A stretch of DNA of 64,000 nt from Bradyrhizobium sp. CB1015 (GTDB taxonomy: Bacteria; Pseudomonadota; Alphaproteobacteria; Rhizobiales; Xanthobacteraceae). The stretch lies in the NCBI RefSeq assembly GCF_025200925.1, contig NZ_CP104174.1, positions 7,316,001 to 7,380,000 on the forward strand, given 5' to 3'. The notes under the pieces were generated by a model that did no database searches, was not told the DNA's origin, and worked only from the letters and a program-made list of their open reading frames with translations. Made by a program: the position numbers and the translations under genes. Below, piece after piece: positions 17,424-26,088 of the stretch. Each line of letters starts with the position of its first letter. Positions within the stretch are counted from its first letter, which is position 1.

Positions 17424-18599
17424 ATGTTGAACCAGGACATCATTCGCGAAGCCACACGCCTCACGCGCTCGGGCCAACTCGTCGAGGCCACCGCGCTGCT
17501 TCAGCGCATGCTTCGGGGCGAGAAAGAACGGGGCGCTACCGCACCGAGGACCGGCCACCCTGCCCTTGCTGCAGGAAGAGAACCGCCGACCATCAACGCC
17601 AAGGCGAACGCCACCGAGACGAGACGTCCGCGTCGGGCGGCCAAGCCGGCAGTGGACCTCGCCAACAGCATCCACGGGCTCGGACTCCGAGGATCGCTGG
17701 GGCGCCCCCCGCCGTCCATGGCGGATACCGTGCCGGACGGCGCCAGGTTCGTTGAAGGCGTCTACGCAAATGCCGCGGGAAGCCGCGCCTACCGGCTGTT
17801 CATCCCGAGCGGCTATCATGGCCAGGCCATTCCGCTGGTGATCATGCTCCACGGCTGCACGCAGTCGCCGGAGGATTTCGCCGCCGGCACGCGGATGAAC
17901 TTCATCGCCGAAGAACAGACCTGCTTCGTGGCCTACCCCGCGCAGCAGCCGGAAGCGAACCAGGCGAAATGCTGGAACTGGTTTCGGCCGGCCGACCAGC
18001 AGCGCGGCCGAGGCGAGCCCTCGCTCATCGCCGGCATCACCCGCCAGATCATGCGCGACCATTCGGTCGATCCGGAACGCGTCTACGTCGCCGGACTGTC
18101 CGCCGGGGCCGCGGCCGCGGCGGTCATGGGATCGACGTACGGCGATTTGTACGCGGCGATCGGCATTCATTCCGGACTGGCCTGCGGAGCAGCCAGCGAC
18201 CTTCCTTCCGCGCTGATGGCCATGAAGCAAGGCGGCGGACCTGAGGCAATGCCGAGCGGCGGCCCGCCCGTGCCGACAATCGTCTTCCACGGCGATCGCG
18301 ACACCACGGTGCATTCCAAAAACGGCGCTCGGATCGTCCGACAGTCGATCGGCAGATCTCGCACGAAGGCGAAGGTGCATCGCGGGCGGGTACCTGGAGG
18401 GCATGCCTACACCCGCACGGTCTACACCGACGCCGGCGGGCGCGGAATCCTCGAACACTGGGAAATCCACGGAGCCGGACACGCATGGGCGGGAGGCAGC
18501 CCCGCCGGCTCCTACACCGATCCGGACGGACCGGATGCGACGAGGGAGATGCTGCGTTTCTTTCTCGAACATTCGCTGCAGCGGAGACGAAACTACTAG
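17424..18599 (+). CDS. PHB depolymerase-family esterase
   Basis: A 391-residue alpha/beta hydrolase of the LpqC/PhaZ type. The oxyanion region is VIMLHGCTQSPEDFA near 155, the lipase box YVAGLSAGAAAA near 230 (nucleophile Ser), the acid residue lies in VFHGDRDTTVH and the base histidine in HGAGHAWAGG near 355. Residues 1-100 are a Pro/Ala/Arg-rich leader with no clear signal peptide, so it may act on intracellular polyhydroxybutyrate or a related polyester. It follows an RHH regulator in the same direction. Confidence 0.87.
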   Translation: MLNQDIIREATRLTRSGQLVEATALLQRMLRGEKERGATAPRTGHPALAAGREPPTINAKANATETRRPRRAAKPAVDLANSIHGLGLRGSLGRPPPSMADTVPDGARFVEGVYANAAGSRAYRLFIPSGYHGQAIPLVIMLHGCTQSPEDFAAGTRMNFIAEEQTCFVAYPAQQPEANQAKCWNWFRPADQQRGRGEPSLIAGITRQIMRDHSVDPERVYVAGLSAGAAAAAVMGSTYGDLYAAIGIHSGLACGAASDLPSALMAMKQGGGPEAMPSGGPPVPTIVFHGDRDTTVHSKNGARIVRQSIGRSRTKAKVHRGRVPGGHAYTRTVYTDAGGRGILEHWEIHGAGHAWAGGSPAGSYTDPDGPDATREMLRFFLEHSLQRRRNY

Positions 18600-18619
18600 G
18601 GTCACTGAGGACGCAACGA

Positions 18620-18817
18620 TCAGGCCTTGGGCTTGTGGTTGACGGCCGCCTCGCAAGCCAGCCGCTCCGCCTTCAGGCGCTCCCGGCTCGCATGGAATGC
18701 CTGTTGGTCGCGCCCATACTCCGAGGCCGGCGCCTTGGCGCCTGCATCTCGAAACACCTTTCGAGCTTCCCGCTCGGCCGCGATCGGCGCTCTCCGGTCC
18801 GATATGCGATTGCTCAT
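18620..18817 (-). CDS. Small charged hypothetical protein (family repeated in island)
   Basis: A 65-residue, highly charged protein starting MSNRISDRRAPIAAERE, with ASRERLKAERLA near the C-terminus. A GGAGGGAG ribosome site supports ATG 18817 over the longer frame. Paralogues are at 24446 (same RERLKAQRLA tail), with a degraded partial copy including the upstream region near 25,860. Predicted alpha-helical; function unknown. Confidence 0.6.
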   Translation of the reverse strand: MSNRISDRRAPIAAEREARKVFRDAGAKAPASEYGRDQQAFHASRERLKAERLACEAAVNHKPKA

Positions 18818-18886
18818 TGCTCCCTCCTCCAGGCGCAAACGGTCCTTGCGCTATAACTGCGCATTCGGACCGCCAACCTAGCGGGT

Positions 18887-18956
18887 AGGTTTGCCTGCGC
18901 GCTTCCGGTTGATCAGATCGATCAGTGCGGTTTCGTAGTGGTCCTCGAATCGCGCG
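18887..18956 (-). pseudogene. Fragment of a Ku gene
   Basis: About 70 bases correspond to the segment of Ku encoding KRxGKxxNQIDLIDQA...YEDHYETAL (read on the minus strand), aligning with the intact Ku at 57,928 and the decayed Ku at 26,089. It abuts the upstream region of the small gene at 18,620 and the truncated secreted protein at 18,956. It marks a recombination junction within duplicated DNA. Confidence 0.65.
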
Positions 18957-19076
18957 GACGGCCCTGATCTGCTCCCGCACGGACTCGTCATTCGGTCTTG
19001 GCTTAGAGATGGGTGTCTGAGCCGCCGTGACTGACGACCACAGGATGAGTAGTGCGATGATGAGGGGTGTCTTCAT
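18956..19076 (-). pseudogene. 5' part of a small secreted protein, truncated
   Basis: The frame starts MKTPLIIALLILWSSVTAAQ, a clear signal peptide, and continues ISKPRPNDESVREQIR before it runs into the Ku fragment. The N-terminus is typical of short secreted Bradyrhizobium proteins of about 100 residues. The 3' part is missing. Confidence 0.55.
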
Positions 19077-19129
19077 CCCTGCCGTTAGCACGTCTCGGCT
19101 GGGTCGCCCGATTTTGTTTGGGCCGCTTG

Positions 19130-19405
19130 CTAACTCAGATAATGGCCGAAACTCTCCCTCGCGGCGTCAACCTCAACCTTTGCGAGGCCCAATTCCTCAG
19201 TGAGAGAAGAGGCAGCCTCCAAATGGTGAGCTAACATTCTATAGTGGGCGGAAACCCGATGCTCCGAATGGAGGGTCGCCTTCTCGTCCGTCAGTTCACT
19301 GATGTCGTATCGAAGGAGGGTCTGCGCGAGCACCTCTGTCGCCCGATCGAGCACGGAATTAAGATAGACTAACTGAAGATCGACCGCGTCACATCTGGCA
19401 CACAT
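19130..19405 (-). CDS. Hypothetical helical protein
   Basis: A frame of 91 residues from MCARCDAVDLQLV (115 if the TTG further upstream is used). It contains heptad-like hydrophobics (LNSVLDRATEVLAQTLLRYD, then HLEAASSLTEELG). No known domain. Stands alone between pseudogene fragments; moderate coding appearance. Confidence 0.45.
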   Translation of the reverse strand: MCARCDAVDLQLVYLNSVLDRATEVLAQTLLRYDISELTDEKATLHSEHRVSAHYRMLAHHLEAASSLTEELGLAKVEVDAARESFGHYLS

Positions 19406-19805
19406 TCGACGTTCCGCTTCAACAAAGGGCGGGAGAGCGCATCTCTCCGCCGCCGGCGCTCCTGTGGTAGGTGCCAAGACCGGCGATGCGAACTAAAGCC
19501 CTACAGGCCGAGATGTTTCAAAATACCAGCGAACTGGTGACTAACTGCTCCACGGGATTGATAGGTTCCACCTGTTCGAGCGCGCCATGGAGGTGCTGAA
19601 ACCAATACCGGCACATTGCAACGCCTGATTCTGCCGTTGAAGCCGCCGGCTGCTAGGTGGAAGTGCGCTCCTTCAGGACAGCTATCGCCTCTCAGGCGCG
19701 GCATTAGCGAAGTCCGCTTGGACCGACCCTAGGGGGCCGACAGGTGCAACTGGTCTTGCGGTGCCGGCGGATAGCAACCAAGCATGCGTCAGCCTGTTCA
19801 CATAC
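19406..19805. other. No convincing gene
   Basis: Between the minus-strand hypothetical gene and the next plus-strand small gene only short frames occur, none with family resemblance. No repeat or hairpin stands out. Confidence 0.3.
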
Positions 19806-20045
19806 ATGGAAGCGCATCTTCTGCGGGTCATTACTGACGATGGCGAGTGCCGGTTTTGGTTAGCGGCCGGTACGGAGGAAGAGGCCGTTCAGCTGGTCTT
19901 GGATGTCATCCCAGAGGGATGGACTGCTAAAGTGATCGATCGTGGATGGTTCAGCGGATGCGACGAAGCTGCGGCACTCGCCTTAACCGGCGGCCTCGCG
20001 CCGGGAGAAGTCCGCGAGGTAAGCAGAGGAATCGGTCTTAGCTGA
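19806..20045 (+). CDS. Small hypothetical protein
   Basis: A 79-residue protein from MEAHLLRVITDDGECRFWLA to a GEVREVSRGIG tail. The internal ATG at 19806 is preferred because the 15 residues encoded upstream look non-coding. Composition is balanced and suggests a compact alpha/beta fold. No domain recognised. Confidence 0.5.
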   Translation: MEAHLLRVITDDGECRFWLAAGTEEEAVQLVLDVIPEGWTAKVIDRGWFSGCDEAAALALTGGLAPGEVREVSRGIGLS

Positions 20046-20138
20046 AATGTGTCCCCTGGTGTGATCCGCCATCCGCAACAACGAAAACGGTTCGGGAAGG
20101 CCGGATGATTACAAAACTAGCCCTACAGGGAGCCTCAG

Positions 20139-20369
20139 ATGAGCGAACGACGTGAGCTCTATCGAAGTACCAACGGCGATGCCTGGTTTCTCGGGCGCGA
20201 GCCCGCCAATGGCAAGGCTTTCGTCATTCATCAGCCAAATGCACCTTCTGGCGGTCGACTGACGCACATCGAACTCGGCGATTTTTTGCGCAGCGAGCCG
20301 AAAGGACCGGAGCATCAGGCCCTCCTCCGCCTGATTGGGACCCTCGTGAACGTGCCGCCGTACGCTTAG
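20139..20369 (+). CDS. Small conserved hypothetical protein
   Basis: A 76-residue protein, MSERRELYRSTNGDAWFLGR at the start, with FVIHQPNAPSGGRLTHIEL in the middle and a helical LRSEPKGPEHQALLRLI tail. Proteins of this type are common in Bradyrhizobium (recalled, not searched). Preceded by CAGGGAG at a suitable distance. Function unknown. Confidence 0.65.
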   Translation: MSERRELYRSTNGDAWFLGREPANGKAFVIHQPNAPSGGRLTHIELGDFLRSEPKGPEHQALLRLIGTLVNVPPYA

Positions 20370-20828
20370 GTTTGGTGACCGGAGAAAGACGGCAAACACG
20401 GAGAGTACGTGGGCGAGGAGGATCTAGAGTACCTAGCGCTCGTTCCGCATGTATGGGCTGTTCTCAGACACCAGAAGCATAGATGGATCAGTGTGCGGCA
20501 CGCCTCCATGGTCAAACGAAGCTTTCGGCAGAGCCACAGTGCAGATCCCCGCGATCAGAGCGATCGAGAACAAAGCCCCCAAGACAATACAGCGCTGCCT
20601 CTGCATCTACTTTACCTGGGCAGAGTACCAATGGCAGGGCCAACGCGAGTCCTCGACGAGCCGTTCCTATTTTCTGAGTCCGGATGGCCGCCGAGCCGAT
20701 AGACGCCAAAAATAAGCTGTCGCCTAAAGGTTGACCTGCGATCGGAGCCATTGAAGGGGGCGTGGGCAATGAGTTCAGTGATCCGCTCGCCTGACTAGCG
20801 AGATAGGATCCGTCTGCTCGGCTCTATG
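20370..20828. other. About 460 bases without a convincing gene
   Basis: Overlapping frames occur on both strands (for example 20,449-20,715 plus and 20,512-20,769 minus), but none has a clear start, family resemblance or sensible composition. Probably decayed or intergenic DNA. Confidence 0.35.
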
Positions 20829-21173
20829 CTACTTCTTCTTTGCAGGCCCGAAATCAGGCTGCCAAGCCGCTTCCTTGCGGCTCGGCGCTGCGGCGATCAC
20901 CTTGACCTTTTCCTTTTTCGGTTTCTTGGCTTCGCGATTGCCGCGTTGCTGTCCCTTCGCCATGTCGCTCTCCTTTAGTGGTTTGAGTTCGTCGAGTTCA
21001 TTTGACTGCAGCACGCGACCCCGCGGAGTGCAGACCCTGACGTCCATGTAGCCTTCACGCAGAAATCTTCTGGCGAGCCGCAGCGCGACTGATGCACTGC
21101 CACGCCCGAGATTGGAGCCGCCGTATTCGTTGGTCCCACTGACCAGATACGGCACCCGGGTTGCCCTAGCCAT
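20829..21173 (-). CDS. Small protein, possibly two short genes fused in frame
   Basis: The full frame is 114 residues. The last 44 residues, from MAKGQQRGNREAKKPKKEK (start 20963, good AAGGAGAG site), match a lysine-rich short protein common in Rhizobiales and are likely translated alone. The first part (MARATRVPYLVSGTNEYGGS...) looks like a separate small protein whose frame runs into the second without a stop. Either a natural fusion or loss of a stop codon. Confidence 0.55.
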   Translation of the reverse strand: MARATRVPYLVSGTNEYGGSNLGRGSASVALRLARRFLREGYMDVRVCTPRGRVLQSNELDELKPLKESDMAKGQQRGNREAKKPKKEKVKVIAAAPSRKEAAWQPDFGPAKKK

Positions 21174-21264
21174 TGAGGACGGCGGCTCCGCACACCAGAA
21201 GTAGAAGAAACAAGGGAACGATCACCGGCGGCACGATCCATTCCGAAAAGCGAAAACGCTGCAT
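21166..21264 (-). CDS. Possible 32-residue single-pass membrane protein
   Basis: The frame encodes MQRFRFSEWIVPPVIVPLFL followed by LLLVCGAAVLNG, one hydrophobic helix. Its stop overlaps the start of the next minus-strand frame (ATGGCTAG), an arrangement typical of coupled small genes. Short length makes it tentative. Confidence 0.35.
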   Translation of the reverse strand: MQRFRFSEWIVPPVIVPLFLLLLVCGAAVLNG

Positions 21265-21609
21265 CGAACGCTCCTGCGAAGCCTTCGGCGGGAGCACACG
21301 TGACCCTCAGTCACCGCTCGAACCCGTTGAGAAGTGCGGTGATGGCAGCGACCCTACGCCCCCGCGGCGCCTTTAGCGAGCGCTAAATGCGGCGCAGCGG
21401 CTGCCGGGAGGAAGTCGGCTACCGCCGATGAGGATAGTGCTGGCTATTGTCGAGCCATGGGCGCATGGTCGTCCCAGCCGGCATCGGTCGGGCTTCACTT
21501 GCGAAGGGCAAGCTTGCATGACTATGCGCTCGCGGCGAAACCATCGCGTTTGGGCATTCTTTCCGCATCCGCGGCATCGAATGGCCTGTGTCCGCAGGGC
21601 CCAACCGGG
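21265..21609. other. No convincing gene
   Basis: A GC-rich stretch with only antisense or out-of-frame short frames. No repeat recognised. It precedes the helical protein at 21,610. Confidence 0.3.
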
Positions 21610-21921
21610 ATGCGGGTATCGCCAGTGACTGACCACACCGTCGATCTCGACAAGCATCGTGGGATGGCCGCGCAGAAAGCGACCGATTTGCGCCGAGCGC
21701 TGGCCGAGGTCGAGAACAATGTCCGCGAGCTGCGTGAGCGCGAGGCCGATCTGGAGAACCGCCTGCTGACAGTGGCTGCCGCGTCATGGCCGGAAGCCGC
21801 AGCCAAAGCGCGTTATCTTCTCAACCTCTATGCTGCAAGCCTGCCCCCCGAGGACACGCGCCACCGCGCCCTAGTGGCAGCACTGTTCGACGATTTCGTC
21901 CGGCTGTCGGGGGAGGACTGA
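21610..21921 (+). CDS. Coiled-coil hypothetical protein
   Basis: A 103-residue protein, starting MRVSPVTDHTVDLDKHRG. Residues 20-60 form a strong heptad region (DLRRALAEVENNVRELRERE) followed by a helical tail ending FDDFVRLSGED. The longer in-frame extension upstream has unlikely composition. No domain name can be given. Confidence 0.5.
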   Translation: MRVSPVTDHTVDLDKHRGMAAQKATDLRRALAEVENNVRELREREADLENRLLTVAAASWPEAAAKARYLLNLYAASLPPEDTRHRALVAALFDDFVRLSGED

Positions 21922-22030
21922 GGCGAACGAGCGCTGCCTGCATCAGCGCGCGACCGGGAAGCGCATAGTCACGGGAGGCCGTGATTTGAGCGCGCGATAA
22001 TGCCGCACGCAATCAGGAGCGGAGTAAGCC

Positions 22031-22309
22031 ATGACACTGACCAGCGGCCGTTTCATCGGCCACGAATACGACCGGATGATTGTTCGGTTCTCTATGCACG
22101 ATGGCGCTAAGGAGATTCCCTGCGCGATCTCAACCTCTGCGATGGACCATCTCGAGGGCGGGCCGCAAGTCAGACCCGAGCAGCGCGAAGCCCAGTTCAC
22201 CCGCCTGCGGGATCGTATCGAAGCATGTGCCGCAAGCAAATATCGCGCGACGGAGTTCGAAGGCACGCCACCGGGCATCGTACTGCGAGGCATCGATTTC
22301 AGGTCGTAG
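22031..22309 (+). CDS. DUF1488-like small protein
   Basis: A 92-residue protein with the pattern [20 protein letters not shown] followed by a helix, as in DUF1488 proteins of rhizobia. AGGAGCGGAG precedes the ATG. Function of the family is unknown. Its end overlaps the convergent S21 gene by about 10 bases. Confidence 0.6.
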   Translation: MTLTSGRFIGHEYDRMIVRFSMHDGAKEIPCAISTSAMDHLEGGPQVRPEQREAQFTRLRDRIEACAASKYRATEFEGTPPGIVLRGIDFRS

Positions 22310-22580
22310 GAACGCGTGCTTTGACCTCTGGCAAAGGCGGCTTGCGCTCGAAAGGCTTCTTTTTCGGCGGCGCGGGCAGCAGTCCTTCTCTAATCGCCTG
22401 CTTGCGGGCGAGCTTGCGCGCTCGTCGAATAGCTTCGGATTTCTCGCGGGTCTTTCTCTCCGACGGCTTTTCGTAGGAGCGCCGCTGCTTCATCTCCCGG
22501 AACACGCCCTCGCGTTGCATCTTCTTCTTGAGAACACGAAGGGCCTGCTCAACATTATTGTCTCTGACAAGTACCTGCAA
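22299..22580 (-). CDS. rpsU: Ribosomal protein S21 paralogue (TTG start)
   Basis: A 93-residue S21: [20 protein letters not shown] at the N-terminus, [20 protein letters not shown] in the middle and an Ala/Arg/Lys-rich tail extended with [19 protein letters not shown]. The start is TTG 22580 with GGGAGG 7-8 bases upstream; the longer frame upstream is not S21-like. Rhizobia often carry several rpsU genes, some stress- or cold-linked, and this one lies beside a cold-shock protein gene. An island location makes it an accessory copy. Confidence 0.88.
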   Translation of the reverse strand: MQVLVRDNNVEQALRVLKKKMQREGVFREMKQRRSYEKPSERKTREKSEAIRRARKLARKQAIREGLLPAPPKKKPFERKPPLPEVKARVPTT

Positions 22581-23002
22581 TCGATGTCCTCCCTTGTGGC
22601 TGCAAATGCGGTACTTCCTACATGCAGCCAATGCGCAGGAGCTTCATTGCGATTTTGAGGATAGCGGCGGCGACATTCGTCACCGGAGTCGAGGTGCTGA
22701 TCTGCTTAAACAGCGATGCAGCCTAGTAGTGACATCAACGTGACCACCGTCGTTGACGAGTGTCAATCAAGAAAGCCCTTCATACAGGTCACTCTCTGGC
22801 CGGAGCACCAGATATGGCCAGGCGAAACAAAACGGCTTTCCTCCTTGCAAAATCCGAAAGGTGATATATATTGGCAGTTGTTCGATTAGCCGCTGTGCCG
22901 TGTTGAATGCGCCCGCGGGCTCCTTTTCCAAAGACATCGACGAAGTTGAAGATCACCGTGTGATTGTCACGCGGCACGCGCTTGCGCGCTTTGGAGAAGA
23001 AA
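22581..23002. other. Leader region of the cold-shock gene
   Basis: No protein gene recognised in about 420 bases. The segment just upstream of the csp gene is AT-richer (GATATATATTGG near 22,864) and likely carries its promoter and a 5' untranslated leader of more than 100 bases, as is usual for csp genes. The leader's folding was not computed. Confidence 0.4.
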
Positions 23003-23212
23003 ATGACGACAGGTACTGTTAAGTGGTTCAATGGCCAAAAGGGCTTCGGTTTCATTCAGCCGAACGACGGCGGCAACGATGTGTTCGTTCATATCAGCGC
23101 TGTTGAACGAGCTGGCCTTTCCGGACTCGGAGAGGGTCAGAAGGTCGCTTTCGAGATCAAGACCGACAAGATGCGAGGCAAGGTCAGCGCTGAGAACCTC
23201 TCGCTGGCTTGA
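23003..23212 (+). CDS. Cold-shock domain protein (CspA family)
   Basis: A 69-residue CSD protein with RNP1 KGFGFIQP near residue 16 and RNP2 VFVHIS near 31. TTGGAGAAG precedes ATG 23003; the upstream ATG at 22964 would add an unrelated 13-residue leader. CspA-type proteins bind single-stranded RNA/DNA and act as chaperones in cold or stationary phase. Located beside an S21 paralogue. Confidence 0.95.
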   Translation: MTTGTVKWFNGQKGFGFIQPNDGGNDVFVHISAVERAGLSGLGEGQKVAFEIKTDKMRGKVSAENLSLA

Positions 23213-23307
23213 TATCGTAGCGCCGTTTCACGGATGTACTGAGACGGCAGTGCGGCCCGCTCGATCACAGGCTTGAGCGGCATTGCGCGTTTCAATTTGG
23301 ATGAGAC

Positions 23308-23547
23308 ATGACTGGCAAGAGGACGGGTGAGCCTTCCCCTGATAGCGTCGCGCGCGCCAACCGGCAGCGTGTGGCCCGGGAGGAAGGCGCGCAAGCTCTG
23401 GCAGATGCGAACCGCCGGGCCGTCGAAGTCCGTCTAAACATGCAGCGGCTTCGCGCGTTGCGGGAAGCCCGGCTGTTGGAGGAAGCGAGTGCGCGGACAG
23501 CTCTGCCGCCACCAAAGAAGAAGCGCAGCAAAGGGAATGCTGGATAG
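23308..23547 (+). CDS. Small basic hypothetical protein
   Basis: A 79-residue, Arg/Ala/Glu-rich helical protein (MTGKRTGEPSPDSVARANRQ; LNMQRLRALREARLLEE) with a lysine-rich C-terminus. This type is frequent downstream of csp genes in Bradyrhizobium-like genomes (recalled). Function unknown; nucleic-acid binding is possible from its charge. Confidence 0.6.
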   Translation: MTGKRTGEPSPDSVARANRQRVAREEGAQALADANRRAVEVRLNMQRLRALREARLLEEASARTALPPPKKKRSKGNAG

Positions 23548-23616
23548 GGCTGCCGAGTTCAGCCGCTATCAGCACCGAAAGAAGTCAAGGCTTCGTCAAA
23601 AGGTGGAAGACGGCAT

Positions 23617-23853
23617 ATGCTGAACGATGTGCGGATCGCTCCCGAGGTCAACTCGCATAACGGATATTCTGTCACCTTTGTGCTGGCCATCGGCACGGTG
23701 CGGCAGATGTGCCGTCTTCAGACCAACTTCGCGTCGCAAAATCAGGCTTTCAACTATCTGCACAAGCACCGCAAGCGGTTCGAGCAACTAGCCCGCGAGC
23801 GGTTCGCGCTTGGCCAGATCGAAGACGGCTTGATCAAGCTGACGATGTTGTAG
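23617..23853 (+). CDS. Small hypothetical protein
   Basis: A 78-residue protein, MLNDVRIAPEVNSHNGYSVT at the start and a basic helical C-terminal half (LHKHRKRFEQLARERFALGQ). Good composition and a GGTGGAAGAC site upstream. No domain recognised. Confidence 0.55.
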   Translation: MLNDVRIAPEVNSHNGYSVTFVLAIGTVRQMCRLQTNFASQNQAFNYLHKHRKRFEQLARERFALGQIEDGLIKLTML

Positions 23854-23943
23854 GCGAACGAGCAGCTCACCCGGCTTGGCGCATTGCGAGCGCGTGCGAG
23901 GCTCAGCTGTCCTTCAGAGCGCCAGTCCGTCCCTCCACGTTGA

Positions 23944-23968
23944 GGAACCGATGCAGGCGCCACCTGTT
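23944..23968 (+). promoter_or_regulatory. Weak EcfG-like promoter
   Basis: GGAAC at 23944-23948, a 16-base spacer, then TGTT at 23965-23968, one base off the GGAAC-N16-CGTT consensus of alphaproteobacterial EcfG sigma factors. It lies 60 bases before the gene at 24,028. Confidence 0.3.
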
Positions 23969-24027
23969 GTCCTGGTACGTAAAGCGACGCCGACCATCCC
24001 ACCTCCCACCACAAACCTGTGGTGCAG

Positions 24028-24396
24028 ATGAGCGCGAAATTGAAGAGCCGTAGCAATCGCGACGCCTCAATGGTCTTTCGGCCGACACCTCTGCTGCGAG
24101 CGGCGATCGTCAAGTGGGCGGAGCGCCAACCCGAGAGGCTCACCTTGTCGCAGGCGGTGTGTGAGCTGGTCGAAAGTGGTCTCAAGGTGAAAGAAGCGGA
24201 CCCATCCGGACACAGGCAAGAGCGGCGCGCCCGCAAGATGGCCGGCGAGACGATAGACGATATGATCAGTGCCAACATGACCGCCGACGTTAAAGCTGCG
24301 AGCAAGCGACACCTGCTTGACGGGCCTGAAGAGTTTAGCCGCGTTCGCGTCGACCGCCGAAAGGCAAGTCGATCTGCTGACCGCGGCGAGCGATAA
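24028..24396 (+). CDS. Hypothetical protein with ribbon-helix-helix-like start
   Basis: A 122-residue basic protein. The N-terminal part (RDASMVFRPTPLLRAAIVKW...LTLSQAVCELVESGL) has the strand-helix-helix pattern of RHH DNA-binding proteins. The C-terminal half is charged and helical. No partner toxin gene is adjacent. Confidence 0.5.
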   Translation: MSAKLKSRSNRDASMVFRPTPLLRAAIVKWAERQPERLTLSQAVCELVESGLKVKEADPSGHRQERRARKMAGETIDDMISANMTADVKAASKRHLLDGPEEFSRVRVDRRKASRSADRGER

Positions 24397-24445
24397 CCGA
24401 GCGTGAATGGCGCCTAAGCGCCGCCGCTCAATTGGAGTTTGAGAG

Positions 24446-24628
24446 ATGATGAGAGAAAGAGAGTTCGCCCGTGATCGGGCCATTCGCGAGGCCAACAAAG
24501 CATTCAAAGCTCGCGAGCCGCTGACCCCAACGACCGACTACGCAAAGGCGCAGCGGTCCTTCCAGGAAAATCGCGAGCGCTTAAAGGCGCAGCGACTGGC
24601 ACGCGATGCAAAGGCAGGGCAGAACTGA
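24446..24628 (+). CDS. Small charged hypothetical protein, paralogue of the 18.6-kb gene
   Basis: A 60-residue protein, MMREREFARDRAIREANKAF at the start and FQENRERLKAQRLARDAKAG at the end, resembling the gene at 18,620 in length and C-terminal motif. Likely helical; function unknown. Confidence 0.6.
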   Translation: MMREREFARDRAIREANKAFKAREPLTPTTDYAKAQRSFQENRERLKAQRLARDAKAGQN

Positions 24629-24739
24629 CCGTAACGAGCTGTTCTTGGGCGGTTGAACAGACGGTCGTCTGCTTGACGAGCGCACTTCCCAAGCATGCTG
24701 CCGACACTCCAGGCCTTGGAATACCCTGACGTGCGTGTC

Positions 24740-25057
24740 TGATGTGGGTCAAAGATCGAGCAGGGGGGCCAGGATGATCGCGGCTTCTACTTCGCGGGCA
24801 TTGAGGCGTCCGGCCGCGCCCCGACCTTTCTGATGATCCCCGGCTACGAACAGGTCCGCTCTATCGCTGCCCACATCGCGGGAGACAGAGAGGCCGCCGA
24901 GCGCGTCGGGCTTGAGCTGCCTGAGACCGGCGTTTGCACGCGCGGTGGGGTCGATGGCCCCGCCGGCGCCTCCCGATGCTGCGGCGGTCCCGCGAATCAG
25001 GATGCGATCGCGTCCTGCGCGGCGGATGAGAGCGCGAAGAAGGCTGGCGCCGCTTAG
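24740..25057 (+). pseudogene. 3' remnant of an oxidoreductase-like gene
   Basis: The frame enters without a start and reads GQDDRGFYFAGIEASGRAPT, then FLMIPGYEQVRSIAAHIAGD, then a Cys-rich tail (ELPETGVC, SRCCGGPANQD, CAADESAKKAG). This looks like the C-terminal end of a flavin-dependent oxidoreductase-type protein; the family name is a guess. The N-terminal part is absent, so it is a truncated gene. Confidence 0.4.
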
Positions 25058-25264
25058 ACAGGCTTCTCTCGAGGAATGACAAATACGCTTTTTGCCCGCG
25101 CCAATAGTCGCAATCGCCGAGACATGAACGGTTGCGTTTCTTCGTGGGTTGTAGCCATTGCCGATCTCCGCTTGGCTGTACTTGAGAGCCGAGCGGTCCG
25201 CAGCGAACTACAAGCCGCTCGGCAGAGTGAAAATCTACGCGCCTCGTTGTAAGCTGAGACGCCA

Positions 25265-25414
25265 CTAGTCGTCCCACACCCGTTCGCCGCATTCGCAGCG
25301 AAACAGCCGAAGGATACGACCGGTGCGTGGGTCCAAAATCGCATGCGATGCGGCCAAGCGGCGACCGCAGCGGGTGCATTGTTTTTCTTTGTCGGGCGGC
25401 GGTGGCTGAGTCAT
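25265..25414 (-). CDS. 49-residue zinc-ribbon protein
   Basis: The frame encodes MTQPPPPDKEKQCTRCGRRL, then SHAILDPRTGRILRLFRCEC and GERVWDD. Two CxxC/CxC pairs (CTRC and CEC) make a zinc ribbon of the sort common in short rhizobial proteins. A decayed relative with the same CGERIWDD end lies near 30,600-30,740 on the minus strand. Confidence 0.6.
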   Translation of the reverse strand: MTQPPPPDKEKQCTRCGRRLAASHAILDPRTGRILRLFRCECGERVWDD

Positions 25415-25486
25415 CGCCACCCAGTAAGCGAAAGCTGCTTTGTACGACCGGCCCTTTTTTTGCTGCTTGAGAGGCAGCCGAGGATT

Positions 25487-25720
25487 TCAATCATCTCCGA
25501 GCAAACTGCCTGCGCTTTGGGCGGTATCGCACTGGTTGCCGTTCGCCGTTACCCGTGGGTTGTTTCGGTGTCGCTGTGACCCCGCAAACGTGCTCGGGTC
25601 ACTCTTGCTGAGGAGCGCCTTTGATTGAGCTACCAAATCCCGAGACCGTGCAACGGCCTCCGCTTGGTAAGCCGCCAATCGTCTGCGAATTGAGGCTGAC
25701 ATTAGACGCTCCCTTGCCAT
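25487..25720 (-). CDS. Possible small hypothetical protein
   Basis: A 77-residue frame; the likely start is the internal ATG giving MSASIRRRLAAYQAEAVARS. Its upstream 80 bases (25,716-25,795) closely resemble those upstream of the gene at 30,498, which supports real gene control here. Composition of the C-terminal half is less convincing. Confidence 0.35.
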   Translation of the reverse strand: MARERLMSASIRRRLAAYQAEAVARSRDLVAQSKALLSKSDPSTFAGSQRHRNNPRVTANGNQCDTAQSAGSLLGDD

Positions 25721-25795
25721 GCAGGCGGGAGCGCAATCGGTCTCTCAGCCACCGACGCCTACGGGCAGAGCCGAAGCCGGTGATGCGGGTAAACT
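25716..25795. repeat. Repeated upstream segment, also at 30,510-30,590
   Basis: About 80 bases (TGCATG/TTGCAGGCGG..., GATCGGTCTCTCAGCCACCG) recur at 30,510-30,590 with roughly one change in seven. Both copies precede minus-strand small genes. It probably reflects duplication of a promoter-gene unit. Confidence 0.6.
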
Positions 25796-25854
25796 AACTC
25801 AAGTCGCTTTGGTTCAGAAGTGAACTTATGTTGTGTGCGGCAAATCGTGATCTC

Positions 25855-25985
25855 CGATGCCGGTGCCTTGGCGCCCGCATCTCGAAACACCCTTTCTCCG
25901 GTCCGCTATGCGATCGCTCATTGCTCCCTCCTCCGGGCGCAAACGGTCCTTGCGCTATAACTGCGCATTCGGACCGCCAACCTAG
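25855..25985. repeat. Partial copy of the 18.7-18.9 kb segment
   Basis: The run from GGTGCCTTGGCGCC...GCATCTCGAAACACC to GCATTCGGACCGCCAACCTAG matches 18,730-18,880 with an internal deletion. It contains the 5' end and ribosome site of the small charged gene plus its upstream region. Like the other copy, it lies next to Ku-derived DNA. Confidence 0.75.
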
Positions 25986-26088
25986 TGGTAGGTTTTCCCC
26001 CGGCGGGGTTTTGGGGGAAGTGCCGGGGCGGAGACTCGACGCCTCGCGAAGCCCTTAGTTCCAATCCGTTCACGTGGTCGCACGCGTC

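Noticed and set aside
17388..19091. 567-codon minus-strand frame opposite the PHB depolymerase gene
   Set aside because: Most of it is antisense to the esterase. Only its first codons (signal-peptide remnant at 18,956-19,076) look genuine.
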